Of a DNA stretch of 59,923 nt, positions 42,467-53,765 are shown one piece after another (within the stretch, counting starts at the first letter, position 1; every line of letters begins with the position of its first letter). Below the pieces are notes generated by a model that ran no database searches, had not been told where the DNA came from, and saw only the letters and a list, made by a program, of their open reading frames with translations. The DNA comes from Psilocybe azurescens (taxonomy: Eukaryota; Basidiomycota; Agaricomycetes; Agaricales; Agrocybaceae), in the NCBI GenBank assembly GCA_023853785.1, contig JAJIRX010000974.1, forward strand, positions 1 through 59,923, read 5' to 3'. A program made the position numbers and the translations under genes.

Positions 42467-42788
42467 TTTGGAGGGAACTGAAATCGACAGAATCAAACAT
42501 GTTTTCCCCCTGTACCAAATACGTTCTCACGCTGAGAGTGACCTTGATTTCCTGTAGTCCAGATCTGGTGTTTCCATAGTATAACCAGTGGATAAAGGTT
42601 TTCATAGCGTCTGTAATGGCTTCAAATCTTTCATCATGTCTCTGATAGAGGCCAATGCGCCTTTCGATGGCAAGCTGGCGAAGCAGACCCATAGTTCCGA
42701 AATCAATGGACATGGTTGTCAACAAAGGTGTGTACATGCCAATAAAGGGCTATTCAAAGATTAAACAAGAATTAGTAAGAGATAGCGG
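42467..42788 (-). pseudogene. F-box-like gene, start of exon 2 (between two insertions)
   Basis: MSIDFGTMGLLRQLAIERRI, FEAITDAMKTFIHWLYYGN and LQEIKVTLSVRTYL match exon 2 of the 24330 copy. On the left it begins with the second TTTGGAG (42467-42473). On the right it ends at AGCGG (42784-42788), inside what would be the intron before exon 2. It joins the pieces at 25365-25827 and 44721-45603 into one gene. Confidence 0.8.
42784..42788. repeat. Left target-site copy AGCGG
   Basis: The same five bases lie at 44716-44720. The paralogue at 49450 has a single corresponding TAGCGG between GATAGCAT and CGTCCAAG. A 5-base duplication is usual for LTR retrotransposons. Confidence 0.75.
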
Positions 42789-44715
42789 TGAGATGTTTAG
42801 TGCGGGGTGACTTTGTAATTGCCCAATACACAACACCCAATCAAATATTTATATTGATCAGTTCGATCTGGGAGGGTAAGCTCGTAAGGCTTATTACAAT
42901 AACTAGTTTAGCAGAGTACAGACTTAGACGATCGCTCTGGGGTGACCACTAGTAGCTAGAGAATGTTTTTACAGGCTAGTACACACAAGGCACTCGAATA
43001 GTAAGGGTGATCTCTCTTATATGAGGGCGATCACCAATATCAGGGGGATCGCTTTTGGGGGGCGAGTGTACACGGGACACTTGACAGTTTCTCTTTATAA
43101 AACCCAAACTCAAACTTTGTCAAACACTATAAGCGATCACCCGTATTAACACGTAGTAGATCCTTGATTCCTATAAGCAACTGGGCACACTAGTCCACAG
43201 TCCTTAGTTTACTATAGGCAACGTCCTGAAAACAGTCGGATTTCTCTGACAGTCGTCCCTAGTTACTATGAGCGATCACTAGCCTTTATAGGGTTCCCAC
43301 CCGTACTTAATAATCCCCAGGGCAGTCTTACTATAGGCAACGTCCTGAACAGTCGGAGTTCTCTGACAGTCGTCCCTAGTTACTATGAGCAATCGCTAGT
43401 CGATATAGGGTTCCAATCCGTACTTAACAATCCCCAGGGCAGTCCACGGATGACTTATAAAAGCCTGCTTATCAAGTCTAATAGACCTGACGTTGAATAT
43501 CACAACAGCGATCACTCACAAAACCAGGTAGCACCTAATTGCTTAAGGTGAACTGCAGTGTTTGATCTCTTATCACACAAATCACTAGTCCTCAAAGTGT
43601 TAACACTAGAATTCTTATTCAGAGTAAATTCTGATATCAAATCTGGGGTGTAAATTACTTGGTTCCTATTCTAAGATACAGGACTGTTTTTATAGACTAA
43701 ATAGATACTTTGGCTTGTGATAATTGAAAGAGACTAAGAGAAAAGGAAGGAAATGGACCGCGTGCTGCCTAGCCTTTGCTGCACCAATTATAATAGTGGA
43801 AAGTACTAGTTTGCCTGGGCTACGGCGCTTATTTGAAGATAACATGGTTGTCCATGCGGCAGTGCCTTCTTGGGTAGTGATCACCCGACTTATTTTATCA
43901 GATGGCTCAGCGGCTAAGGCATGTCGGGACTAGATTACTTAGGGGTATATTTCCTAGGAAACCCTCCCAAGGTTCCCCAGCACAGTTGCTATTGGTTTAG
44001 AACCCCTGGAACAGCAGGTGCCCTTATCATGAGGCAAGTTACCTCTAGTATCGTGTGGCGATCGCTGGCTGGGCGATCGCTCACTCACGTTGGCTGTATT
44101 GCAAATTACAAGTTTTTATAGTCGGATCTAGTAGACTGCCATATGCTGAGTTGTACACAAGATTTCAATTGCCAATACATTCGGTCCGTGGGGCGATCAC
44201 CCGTGTGGCGCGAGTGATGCCTGATCCCCGAGCGGTTGATCGCCTAATTTAGTGAACAGCCTTTGTGAGGCCTGGACACAGTGATCGCTTTTGCTAATTA
44301 ATAAGGTTTTCATCACTTGGCGATCGCTTGTAAGACACTGGTGGGTGTTACCCCTTGTAAGAGCCAAGGTCATTTCTTAAGGGTTTCTTCTTTGCATGGG
44401 ACTAATAGTATGATCAATGGAGCGGGCGATCGCTTTGGACGCTCGGTTAGGGTTGCTTTGATAGCTGTGTAGGAAACTAAAGGTAGTCTTTGATTCGTAG
44501 CACTGATTAATAGGCCACACTACACCTTAGTTAGTTTGTAAGGTCTATTACTCTTGTTGGCCCACTAGGAAGTAAAGCCTCAAAGCCTAATAGTCTGGCG
44601 TATCTCCTACCCTTCACTAGTATAATGTACTAGTTTATTACAGATAACAATCGCAAAAATAAGGGCCTCTGTATCTCACTATGAATTGTAAGCTCAGAAT
44701 GGTTTACACCCTTTC
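42789..44715. mobile_element. Solo-LTR-like insertion, 1.93 kb
   Basis: The insert starts TGAGATGTTTAG and ends ACACCCTTTC, or TTTCA if one shared A is counted, which would give the TG...CA ends of an LTR. It is flanked by AGCGG, has no inverted ends and encodes no retroelement protein. The size is large for a fungal LTR. It contains a 120-base tandem duplication and about 14 copies of a palindromic word around GCGATCGC. It interrupts the intron of the F-box-like gene already cut by the KDZ element. Confidence 0.65.
43211..43445 (+). repeat. Two tandem 120-base copies inside the LTR-like insert
   Basis: ACTATAGGCAACGTCCTGAA occurs at 43211 and 43330. The following bases (CTCTGACAGTCGTCCCTAGT, TACTATGAGC, ATAGGGTTCC, CCCCAGGGCAGTC) repeat in order with few changes. 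Confidence 0.85.
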
Positions 44716-44720
44716 AGCGG

Positions 44721-45603
44721 CATCTAGGTATCGACTTACCAGCAACAGTATCTCAAAGAAGAGCGGACGCGTTCATCGCATAGCAGTCGGTTAAGTGGTT
44801 GTCCATCGTCGTTTGGCAGAATAGAGATATTGATACCAACGATATGTGTTTGTCCATCGGAAGTGTAGCATATCTCGTATCTGCCGTCTCTAGGGAGACT
44901 GCTCAAAACCTCTGAGTTCCCCGACATTACAATTCTCGCAGGTGATATATTCGATCCTGCTGCTATGCCTGTTTCAACTTTCCCAAAATTTGAACCCGTA
45001 AAGTCAATGTATCGAAGGTGAGGGCCTTCTTGACCCGAGGCGATGATGGGTGGTATATCATGAACACCACTGAAGATGAGACGGTTTACGGAAGAGAGCG
45101 GCAGAGGGCTTGTAGGCCATCAGCCGTTTCCTGGGGAATCATTGTCCACGAGAACCATTTACGGCCGTATACCCCCAGAATACTGAGGCTATGTGCTCGA
45201 TGACTCAAAGACCTAAGGAGACTGTGAAGATTTGCAGCTTGTTGAAGAATAACGCGTTCGGTGTCCACGATAATATGCAGACTGCGGACCATGAGCGCTA
45301 AATCTGAACTTTGTTCGTCGGCTAGGAGATTGTGAAAACTATTGATTCGTCTTGATATTTCTTCTTCTGTCCGTGGTTGACTCTGTAAAGTGGTCTTTTG
45401 TAACAGATGCCTTGGCTGACTATCGATTATAAGGGCTGAAAACAGGCGTTTGCGAGCAGCGAATGAAAAATATTTTGAGGCCAAGGTGCAGGCAATGACA
45501 GTCTGGAACAACTTCGTCCTTGAGAATGGTACCACTTCCTGGTGCTAACTGTTCCACGAATGCCTCTACGAGCTCGAGTGGGAATGTAATGTTTGAGGTT
45601 GTC
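44721..45603 (-). pseudogene. F-box-like gene, exon 1 (upstream of both insertions)
   Basis: The ATG at 45603 begins ITFPLELVEAFVEQLAPGSG. Then come IACTLASKYFSFAARKRLFS, SDLALMVRSLHIIVD, QETADGLQALCRSLP, GPHLRYIDFTGSNFG and the exon end CDERVRSSLRYCCW before GTAAGT. Two one-base frame breaks are visible, near 45513 (an extra base) and near 45083 (a lost T). Together with the pieces at 42467-42788 and 25365-25827 this is a full-length family member scattered over 20 kb. Confidence 0.75.
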
Positions 45604-45959
45604 ATAATCAGGGTGAGTCGTAAGCTGGCCGGAATCACAGTGAGATGGACTTTCGATAGACGTTAGTCCACGACGGGCAGAGGTCGCAAAGCAGAGGTTG
45701 AGTGGTTTAAGTGAAGACGCAACAGTTGTGGAGTCGAACAATGACAGTACGACAAATATCCCAATACACATGCGTCGTGAGGCGGTGTAAAGCCTATCAA
45801 TCGTTCTAAATTTAAATATGCATGGTACGTATCTGTCATGCCTGCGTCTTGCTTTGAAGAAAGAAATCTTACTATGGATGGGCTCACCCGTAATCAGATC
45901 ACCATATCGCTGAGACACATTGATTTGACAGGGTTCCGGCAAGTGGACACATGTTTGTT

Positions 45960-47420
45960 AGAAATAGACAATAATGCACAAATCAGTAGCTATACTGATG
46001 AGTAACAATAGAGTCAAATCTCAAATGCGCAACAATGACAAGTATGAGTGAAAATAGTAAATTGCTTCTGTAGACTCCAAATCTTGTTCTAGTGTCTTTG
46101 TTTCCTCAGACATAGTAGGAATACTGGTCTTTTACATGGCTAAGTGTCTAAAAATGGTAGGCGTGACTATAGGTGTCCACAATATTGCGTCAAAACACCA
46201 AACCTATAACTACGTGACAAATTATATATCACCGGAACCGTCTCAACGAGGGGATTCCGGATCAGTGATCAGAATTTGAATAACTTTACTCTACAAAAGT
46301 TATTAACAGAACAGTGTGCAAAAACACCGAAAAGAGCGAATTCTAACTAAGTGTCCATTTGTACAAGTCCAAATATCAAGTGTAGAACATTAGAAACAAA
46401 GTGTTTAATCACAAAACTAACAATGTTTGCATTGGGAGCGAATGTAGATGTGGATATAGACGAACGTGGGCGTGAAATACATCTGCTACCTGCCATCCTT
46501 GGAAGATTATGCAAAGTTATCCAAAAATGGGTTAGCTACGCGCCTGGGTGCATGTGGTTGTCGTGCCTCTCAATCGACTACAAGCGTGTCGAGAGCCCGA
46601 TGATGGTAGGCCCCACAGGGCTATATCAAGAGATCAATTACAGTAGTGATTCCCATACACGTAGCTGTATCTGATTTATTTTCAGTGCGTAAGCGCTTCC
46701 GCAGATGTAGTTGCCGAGCGCCTCGAACAACTGCAAGTGTTGAGAATAGACGCCTACAGCGTGCAGCGGATACGGTCTATTTGAACACAAGATGCGAGTG
46801 ATGAGAATTTGAAATAATGTTTAGGTAGGCAGTAGGTTTATGTAGTGATTTTTCTAACATTAGGTTCCGGTGGGTGTCATGTTGTGGCCTAATGACATGG
46901 AAGGAAATCTTGCCTGTATTTTTATCAAGTCCAATGTCAACAAAGTTCAACGTCAACGTTTAACTCTTATGTCCGGAGTCGGCCATGACATTCACCTTTT
47001 CCCCGTCACCCATTCCTCATTGGCAACGATGGTCCAGCCCTGCAACCTCTACAGTATATCTTTCCTTCAGAGTTTGAAGGCACTTTCTATCAGCATCAAC
47101 TATATTAAGTAGCACCCAGAGGCCATGGTTGCCCTTTGTGCGTCCTGCGGCTTTCACGCTATGTCCAACAACTGGTGATCCGTGAGAGGGATTTCTTCCT
47201 CAGCCTCCTTGTTCCTATGAAATGTTCGGTTTTCCTCGTGATTTTATGAGAAATAGAGCGTGTAAGTGTGGGCAGCAAGAATTACATGACTCAGTTAGAA
47301 GTTGGATGGAAGAGGACAGTGGATTTGTATGTAGCCGCCAAACCAAACGGCTTTCTCCGAACCGAGGCACTGAGCTTGGATCGGCACCAATGGGAATTGT
47401 GGCAGTGTAGAAACGGCATG
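45960..47420. other. Region with unsupported open frames
   Basis: Plus-strand frames at 46351-46674, 46870-47112 and 47222-47410 have some protein-like parts (for example VGWKRTVDLYVAAKPNGFLR at about 47300). They lack motifs or consistent splice signals. They may be remnants of one decayed gene; I cannot support a call. Confidence 0.2.
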
Positions 47421-47429
47421 TGTAGACTG

Positions 47430-48365
47430 ATCCTGGGGCCTGGTCCCTTGAGCTTGAGCTTGAACTTCGAACAACCTTCCCTTTACTCCTCAGGCCTCAA
47501 CGTCAACATTGAGGGCTCTTTCGTCATGCAGCTTCTTCCCCGGCAGACCACTTCATCTGCGCCCCAAATCTTCTACGCCCCACATCCTCGACGACTCTTT
47601 CCAATCTTCCTGCAGGATCATCGTTGAATTCTGTGAGCGAAGAGCTTTCTTTTTATTATTATTGCATAATGTCTGACACTCTATTGTGGTGCAGACTTCC
47701 GTTACTATTACACCGAACATTACCTCCACCTCTGTTCCCACCACGAGCACACCACCAAGTACTTAGCTGTGAGCAAATTCGCACTATCTCTTGGTGAATC
47801 TGCTCTTGACAAATCCCGAATAGAACCAGTCTACCACCATCGGTGACAGATTCCAGGCCTTACATCCCTACCACCGTCAACGAGCATCTCAGATCCGCCC
47901 TACCAATCCCCCCCACTCTGACTCTACACCGTCCGATACATCTTCATCAAGCACATCCTCGTTCTCTGACAGCACTACCCTCTCACTGCCCTTCCCTGGT
48001 GCAACGCCTCTATAAAACAGCACGACCATCGTGACATCGGTCAACGGTCATGTTATCACTGTACGTACTCTTTTCTTCTACTTCTAGCCACAAACCATCC
48101 GGCGATCAAGACCGCTAACACCATTCTTCCTTTTCTTATTTATATCATATTTCACATCACAACTACCTACCTCTCTCATCGATGCTACACCGAACAATTC
48201 GGGCAGCTCCTCCCGGACCGCCGTGATCGCAAAGACACCCCGGGGTTCATCCTACTCCTCTGCCTCGCTCTCACCGCTGTCGCCGGAAATTGGAGGCACC
48301 GCATGCGCATACACCCACGAACCAGGGCAAGAGGAAAGAAGGAAAAGGCCTCTCAGACGGAGAGG
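47430..48365 (+). pseudogene. Ser/Thr-rich single-pass membrane protein, truncated
   Basis: Plus-strand pieces joined by plausible introns read SVTITPNITSTSVPTTSTPP, SDTSSSSTSSFSDSTTLSLP and STTIVTSVNGHVITV. After a longer intron come TPNNSGSSSRTAVIAKTP and a hydrophobic segment FILLLCLALTAVAG followed by basic WRHRMRIHPRTRARGKKEK. That is the layout of fungal mucin-like surface proteins: a Ser/Thr-rich outside, one membrane helix and a basic inside. One-base shifts are needed. Homology to an F-box-like fragment begins directly after it (48367), so the gene's 3' end may have been replaced. Confidence 0.35.
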
Positions 48366-48366
48366 A

Positions 48367-48505
48367 GTTTGACTCTTGAAGCATAACAAGTTTGATACCA
48401 CGGTGGTCTGGAGGCTGTGGACCATAAGCGCCAGATCGGAACTTCGTTCATCCGCCAAAAGATCGAGAAAAGTACTAATTCGCTTAGATTTTTCTTCTTT
48501 TATGC
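48367..48505 (-). pseudogene. F-box-like exon 1 fragment
   Basis: The bases around GATCGGAACTTCGTTCATCC match exon 1 of the family (SDLALMVxSLxxxVxS region). The fragment stops in the TTTTTCTTCTTTTATGCG run and joins the conserved unknown exon exactly as the copy at 21300-22490 does. Confidence 0.6.
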
Positions 48506-48700
48506 GTGTTTTACTGAAAGAATTTCAAGACAATCATCAAGATTTCCGTGAATCCAACGACTCTTATTTACGTGTTTCCACCCGAAAGCCAGCATTCCGC
48601 ATTTCAGCAACGTAGTAGCACAACCTGTGGAGAATACGATAGTAAGCGATACATTCCCTCTACAGACTTTGCCATGCATGCTGACGTGCGATGCTTTAGC
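48506..48700 (+). pseudogene. Fragment of the conserved unknown gene (third copy)
   Basis: FKTIIKISVNPTTLIYVF, and after a one-base shift KASIPHFSNVVAQPVENTIV, match the exon at 25214-25350. Its upstream exons are missing, as in the copy at 22491. Confidence 0.5.
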
Positions 48701-48733
48701 TGCCATCGATCACCCTTTACGCGAGCGCCAACA

Positions 48734-50353
48734 TCAACGAAGCGTGGGGGACACGGTGGAAGAAGAGCACTGGGCCTTATTGTTGGTATCAAGCGCGTGT
48801 TCCATGTGAGATGAGGTGTCTTCTGGAGAATAAATTGTTATGCTAGCATCGTCGGACTCACCGTTGTGAATCCAATGTGAGTCTTCGAGTAACCAAATAT
48901 TTGCACATATTTTAGTGCTCTCTCTTCGCCAGCAAATGTGAATTTTGGGAAGCAGGGATTCGTCAACCGGAGGGAGGGTGATGGCGTCGGTGATCAGTTT
49001 GCGAACGACCTCCTCGACAGACGGTTGGACTTCGGGGCGCTGAATTACGTGGCATAAACCGGATATTCATGCAAAACTGGGTCGATTGGATCAGTGGATG
49101 CTTCTTCCGTAGGGAATCGATTCTCAGTCTTTGAAGGGGACTGAAATCGACAGGATGAAACGTGCTTGTTCCCTTGTAAAAATATGTTCTACGTTGAGTG
49201 TGACCTTGATTTCCTGCAGTGCAGATTTGGTGTTTCCATAGTATAGGCAGTCAATCAAGGAGTTCACAGCGTCCGTAATGTCTGAAAATCTCGCATCATG
49301 TCTCTGATAGAGGTCAATGCGCAATTCGATGGCAAGCTGGTGAAGCAGAACCATAGCTCCGAAATCAACGGCCGTGGTTGTCAAGAAAGGTGGGTAGATG
49401 TCACTAAAGGTGCTATTCAAAGATGACACACTGAGAATCAGTAAGAGATAGCATTAGCGGCGTCCAAGTATCTACTTACCAGCAACAGTGTCTTAAAGAA
49501 GAGCGGACACGTTGATCGGATAGAAGTTGGTTAAGTCGCTGTGCATCGTCAAGTAGCTGAATAGTGATATCGATACCGACGATATGTGTTTGTTCATCGG
49601 AAGTGTAGCATATCTCGTAACTGCCGAGTCTAGGGAGACTACCCAGAAGATCCAAGTTCCCGACGTTACACTTGCGCGCGATATATTCGATCCCGCTGTC
49701 ATGCTTCCCTCGAATGTCCCAATTTTTGAATCCTTAAGGTTGATGTATCGAAGGTGAGGACATTCCTGAACTGAGGCAATGGTAGATGGTATATCATACA
49801 CATAACTGAAGCTGAGATGGTGTACAGGAAGAGAGCGGCAGAGTGCTTGTAGGCCATCGGCCGTTTTCTGAGGAATTCTCGTCCCACGAGAGAGAACGAT
49901 TAGCACATACGTGCAGTTGCAGAGAGCTGAGGTTATGTGCTCGATAACTCAAAGCTGTGAGGAGTTCGTGAAGATGCATTCCTTCTTGAAGAATAATGCG
50001 TTCTCTGTCCACGATAATATGAAGGCTGCGGACCATGAGTGCTAGATCGGAACTTCGTTCGTCAGTTAAGAGATCGAGAAAAGTATCGATTCGTCTTGAT
50101 GTTTTTTTCTTCTGTGAGCGTTTTACTCCAGCGAAGTGCGCTTGCGTAACAGGTGTTTTGGCTGCCTATCGACCACAAGGTTTGAAAACAGAGGCGCTTG
50201 CGAAGCGGCGAATGAGAAATATTTTGAGGCCAAGGTGCAGGCAATCAGAGTCTGCAATATCTCTCTCTCGCGAATGGTACCACTTCCTGGTGCTAATTGC
50301 TCCACGAATGCCTCTACGAGCTCGAGTGGGAAGGTAATGTTTGAGGTCGTCAT
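48734..50353 (-). pseudogene. F-box-like family copy with complete layout
   Basis: The ATG at 50353 begins ITFPLELVEAFVEQLAPGSG and the exon 1 order matches the other copies, ending SDQRVRSSLRHCCW before GTAAGT at about 49478. Exon 2 has VDFGAMVLLHQLAIELRIDL and SLIDCLYYGNTKSALQEIKV. The C-terminus is SVEEVVRKLITDAITLPPVD and KIHICWRRESTKICANIW, stop at 48734. One-base breaks occur near 50190, in a G/C run near 49662 (three bases where others have four) and in a C run near 49035. Upstream homology to the other copies ends abruptly at about 50432. Confidence 0.6.
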
Positions 50354-50432
50354 GGTGTGGACGCGTCGAGAGCCGGCCGGAATCGTGGTGGAATAGTCTT
50401 TCGACAGATGTTAGTCCACAGCAGGAAGAGGA

Positions 50433-51287
50433 AGCCATGTATGGAAAGCCGGACTGTCCACCTTAGGTTCCCACCCTCCGAGTGAAAACAGCTGACATGA
50501 ACCGATCACATCATTTCCCTGGTTTGTATCCCTTCCCCTTCTTTGCCTTACCTCTCGTTATTCCTCTCCCTAAATGTCCACTTTATTATAATATTTCCTA
50601 CTCCTCGCCGTAGATTAGAGATTGATATAGATTAGACTAGATAGCTGATTAGACTAGATAATAGATTAGACAAGGATAATAGATAATACGATATCGGATG
50701 TTTCGGACGGTTCACATCGTAAGGTACATAACGCCTGGTCAATCGCATGCCGCCCGTCGACTACGGTGGTCGGCACACTGCTCCAGCGCCCATTCCCCCG
50801 CCTTTGCTTTCAGGCACTGCTTGACAGCGCCATCACTTTTGCCGCTCCCGACCTGTCCGTGCGCCCATTTCCTCAATTAGAAGGCGCTCCTGCGCTCTCA
50901 CGCTCCTTTGCTCTGCCCTTCCTTCCTCCACTGCCGCTCCTTCCCTTCCCACCGGATATGTGTTCATCATCCTCTCTATTCCATGTAGTCTCCGTCTCTG
51001 TCTGTAAACCCAATTATGCAGGGCGCTCCCGCACTCCTTTACTCTGGCCTTCCTTCCTTCACTGCTGCTTCTCTTTCCACTTACTATGCATTCTTCAGCC
51101 TCTCCTTTGCAGCGTCCGTCTTTGGACAAATGTAGCAGTGTAGGGACTCCAAGAAAGGGAAGCAAATGTAATTTCTCATTATACGTTAATACAACCATTT
51201 ACTACAGAGCACATTGACCACTGTGCTTGACGATGGCCTCGACGATATTTGGGGTGTTATGCTCAATGCCAGGCTTGAATAGTCGCA
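50433..51287. other. Spacer with simple repeats, no supported gene
   Basis: Includes an imperfect AGATTAGACTAGATA-type repeat (50612-50690). Two similar C/T-rich stretches (GGCGCTCCTGCGCTCTCACG near 50883 and GGCGCTCCCGCACTCC near 51021) form a diverged direct repeat. Open frames here look like by-products of base composition. Confidence 0.5.
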
Positions 51288-51548
51288 GCGCCACTGACAT
51301 CTGTCAGTGTCATCTCCAACTCTGAAATGTAACAACGGCTTCGCACACTTGTCGAGAATGAACCTGATCCAGACAACAAGATTTACCGTGGTGCAAGGGC
51401 CTGTTTAGGGTCGAACGGAGTCGGACTGTAGCGCATAATTATCCGGCATTATAAGATATATATATAGCGCAACCTGGCAGTCTGACAGATGTCATTTGAG
51501 AGGTAATATCAACACTACAGGTACGAAAAGGAAGGGAAAAAGCGGTTA

Positions 51549-52989
51549 GCCCTCAACTGACTCTGAATCAGATTCGACAACTTCTTGGCTTTGAGGCCCA
51601 TTGGAAGCAGACTTGCCAGTGGCAGAAACATGCCTCTTCTTGGATGCTGGCTCCGTACGTCCTGTTTCTTTCCTATTTTCTTTATCCTCTTGTTCATCGG
51701 CTTTTCTTCCTTTTTTGTTCCAGCGATCCTTACGTGGCTTGCGAGTCTTGGGAGCGAAGACAGAACCATCATCAATGGCGTTCTGGCGTTCCTGCCGGCG
51801 TTCCTTCAACTGGGAAGGTGTAAGCTTGACAAACTTGCACTTGTTGTTGTTGATGGCGTTGAGGAGTTTTTGAGTCCTGGAAGGGATGTAGAAAGGAACG
51901 TCGGGTTGATTAATTTTTCGTAAGTCCAACCAACCAGGTCCACGCCATAGCGTTGTACTATTTTTCTTCATAGTCTTCATAATGCATCGTGGCGTTTGGG
52001 TTTCCAGTGATATCGCCTGATTTAATTTTATATCACTGCTTGTCCGATGAATGGAATAGATATGTACCAAGCATTCTGACAATCTTCTCACGAATTTGGC
52101 GTTTCATTTTGTCTGCTTTCTGCTTAGAGGTACGATTGAGATCTGAGTTATGGATGTAAGTGTTAACCGAAATGTGAAGAACAAGTGACATGAGAACTTA
52201 CTGATTGGATCACATCCTGCGATCGCAAACGCCTCCAATTTAGCGCCAACATGAGCGAGGTCCCAACCTCGGTGGATTGGGACCGCAATCTTCATATATT
52301 CCATGAGTGCCTGCGATGTGAAGAACCACTTCGGATCCATGGAATAGTCCGGGGAATTCCGCACGATGCAAAAAAGCCTTCAACGCCGACCACGACCGTT
52401 GAGACCTTTGAACTTTGAAAGTAATTAGTGAGATGAAACTCTTCATAAGAATGTATATTACTTACAAGCTTTTCAACGGTCCTGAAAGTGTTACAGACAT
52501 CCTGCACACGAGCTTTGGCGGTGAGGCGTTGTCGGTGAGAGTCTGAGATGGACTCGGCATGTCGAGCAACAAGCTCCTCACGTTCCACAAGAGTGAGTTC
52601 CTCGTATTCGGCCTTATATTGATCGCTATGGAGCTTGGTTAAGGTCGGGACTTCACCATCTAGACTAGTAGTCAGTAAAGATGAGCATAAAATAAATTGA
52701 ATCTTGTACTATCACGAAGCTCCTCGGCCTTTGCACTGAGAAATGCATTGTGCACATTGACCTTCTGGTGTTTGTGGATGAGATGGGCCCCGCCTTCAAA
52801 GAACATATCCAGGAAGTAACGCTCCTTCTTATCAAACCGACGAGCCAATTCCGTGACTGTGCTCATTGTTGACTGCTTCCAGTCTTCAACAGCACTATTG
52901 ATATCTTGCTGGCGAAGCCTATTGCGTTCTGTTCTCTCCTTGCGCTGGGCATGAGTAAGGGGTGCAGCCTTTGCACCAGTGTGTTGCAA
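51549..52989 (-). CDS. KDZ2 companion gene A: helical protein with basic tail
   Basis: The N-terminal part is helical (TELARRFDKKERYFLDMFFE, HKHQKVNVHNAFLSAKAEEL). Later exons give LVEREELVARHAESISDSHR, CIVRNSPDYSMDPKWFFTSQ, DLAHVGAKLEAFAIAGCDPI, DITGNPNATMHYEDYEEKIV and RYGVDLVGWTYEKLINPTFL. Then come KCKFVKLTPSQLKERRQERQ and a basic tail with PRKDRWNKKGRKAD and ASKKRHVSATGK. I recall the block LEAFAIAGCDP...VGWTYEK from proteins near KDZ transposases in other mushrooms, but no function is known to me. Two frame breaks sit in homopolymers: an A run (plus strand) at 52371-52376 and a T run at 51866-51870. The start codon is unresolved: 52989 is not an ATG. Confidence 0.55.
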
Positions 52990-53765
52990 TCAGGTGGGAG
53001 GAAGTAAAACTGAGGTCAGTGGCATAGTTCAACAGCAAATATGGGTGAGGTGATTTTACTGCAGTCTTTCTCCTTCTTCTTAAAGTCCATAACATTTTAT
53101 AAAATAGCAAGAAAAGTGTATATTCTTGGGACCCAGAACTCCAAAGGAAATTTTATTGGATCGGTATCTAATCAAAACATTCTGAATAAGGAACGTTCAT
53201 TCCTTAGAATGGTAATGAAAGAAATCGGCACCCGCAAGGAAGCAAAAATGGTTAGATCAGCTAACTAAGAATAAAAGACAAGCCTAGAAAAGACTTGAGC
53301 GGCAAGGGACAAAAGAAAAAAAAAAAGATAGAGGCGTCAGTACCTGAAGACAGGTCTATCTCTGTGGAATATTCTGACTAAAAAAAAAGAGGGGAGAGCA
53401 CCAGTACCTGAAGACCTAATATATCTATAGAATGAGTAGCCATCACTGCCATTAAGGGGATTACCTTGTCCCCATCAATAGGGATCTTCTCAAGTTCATC
53501 TTTCCAGAGGTAAGGCGCTACATTCGCGGCCGGATTACGTCTATGTGTGAGAAGACATCATCCAGACCATTGGCATGAACAAAGTCACTATACATTGTTC
53601 CTGGGCTAAGTGTGACAGGGGCGGGGAGAGGTGAGAACATTCAGCATGACAGGAACACGGTCTGCACCACAAGACAATGCAGGGAAGGAAGAGCCACCAA
53701 CACGGCGTGACGGAGAAGCAACAGGAGAAAAGAATTGAAGAGGAGAGTCCCGTGCATTTTGGGAT
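52990..53765. other. Spacer between KDZ2 companion genes
   Basis: No supported gene. The phrase CAGTACCTGAAGAC occurs twice (about 53338 and 53403), each near a poly-A run, as a short direct repeat. Confidence 0.4.

Noticed and set aside
43000..44450. A CRISPR-like array, because of the recurring GCGATCGC word
   Set aside because: Spacing is irregular, repeats are only 8-12 bases and the setting is a eukaryotic mobile element.
50766..51143. A 125-codon plus-strand open frame rich in Pro, Leu and Ser
   Set aside because: It lies in C/T-rich repeated sequence with no start context, motif or homologous frame.
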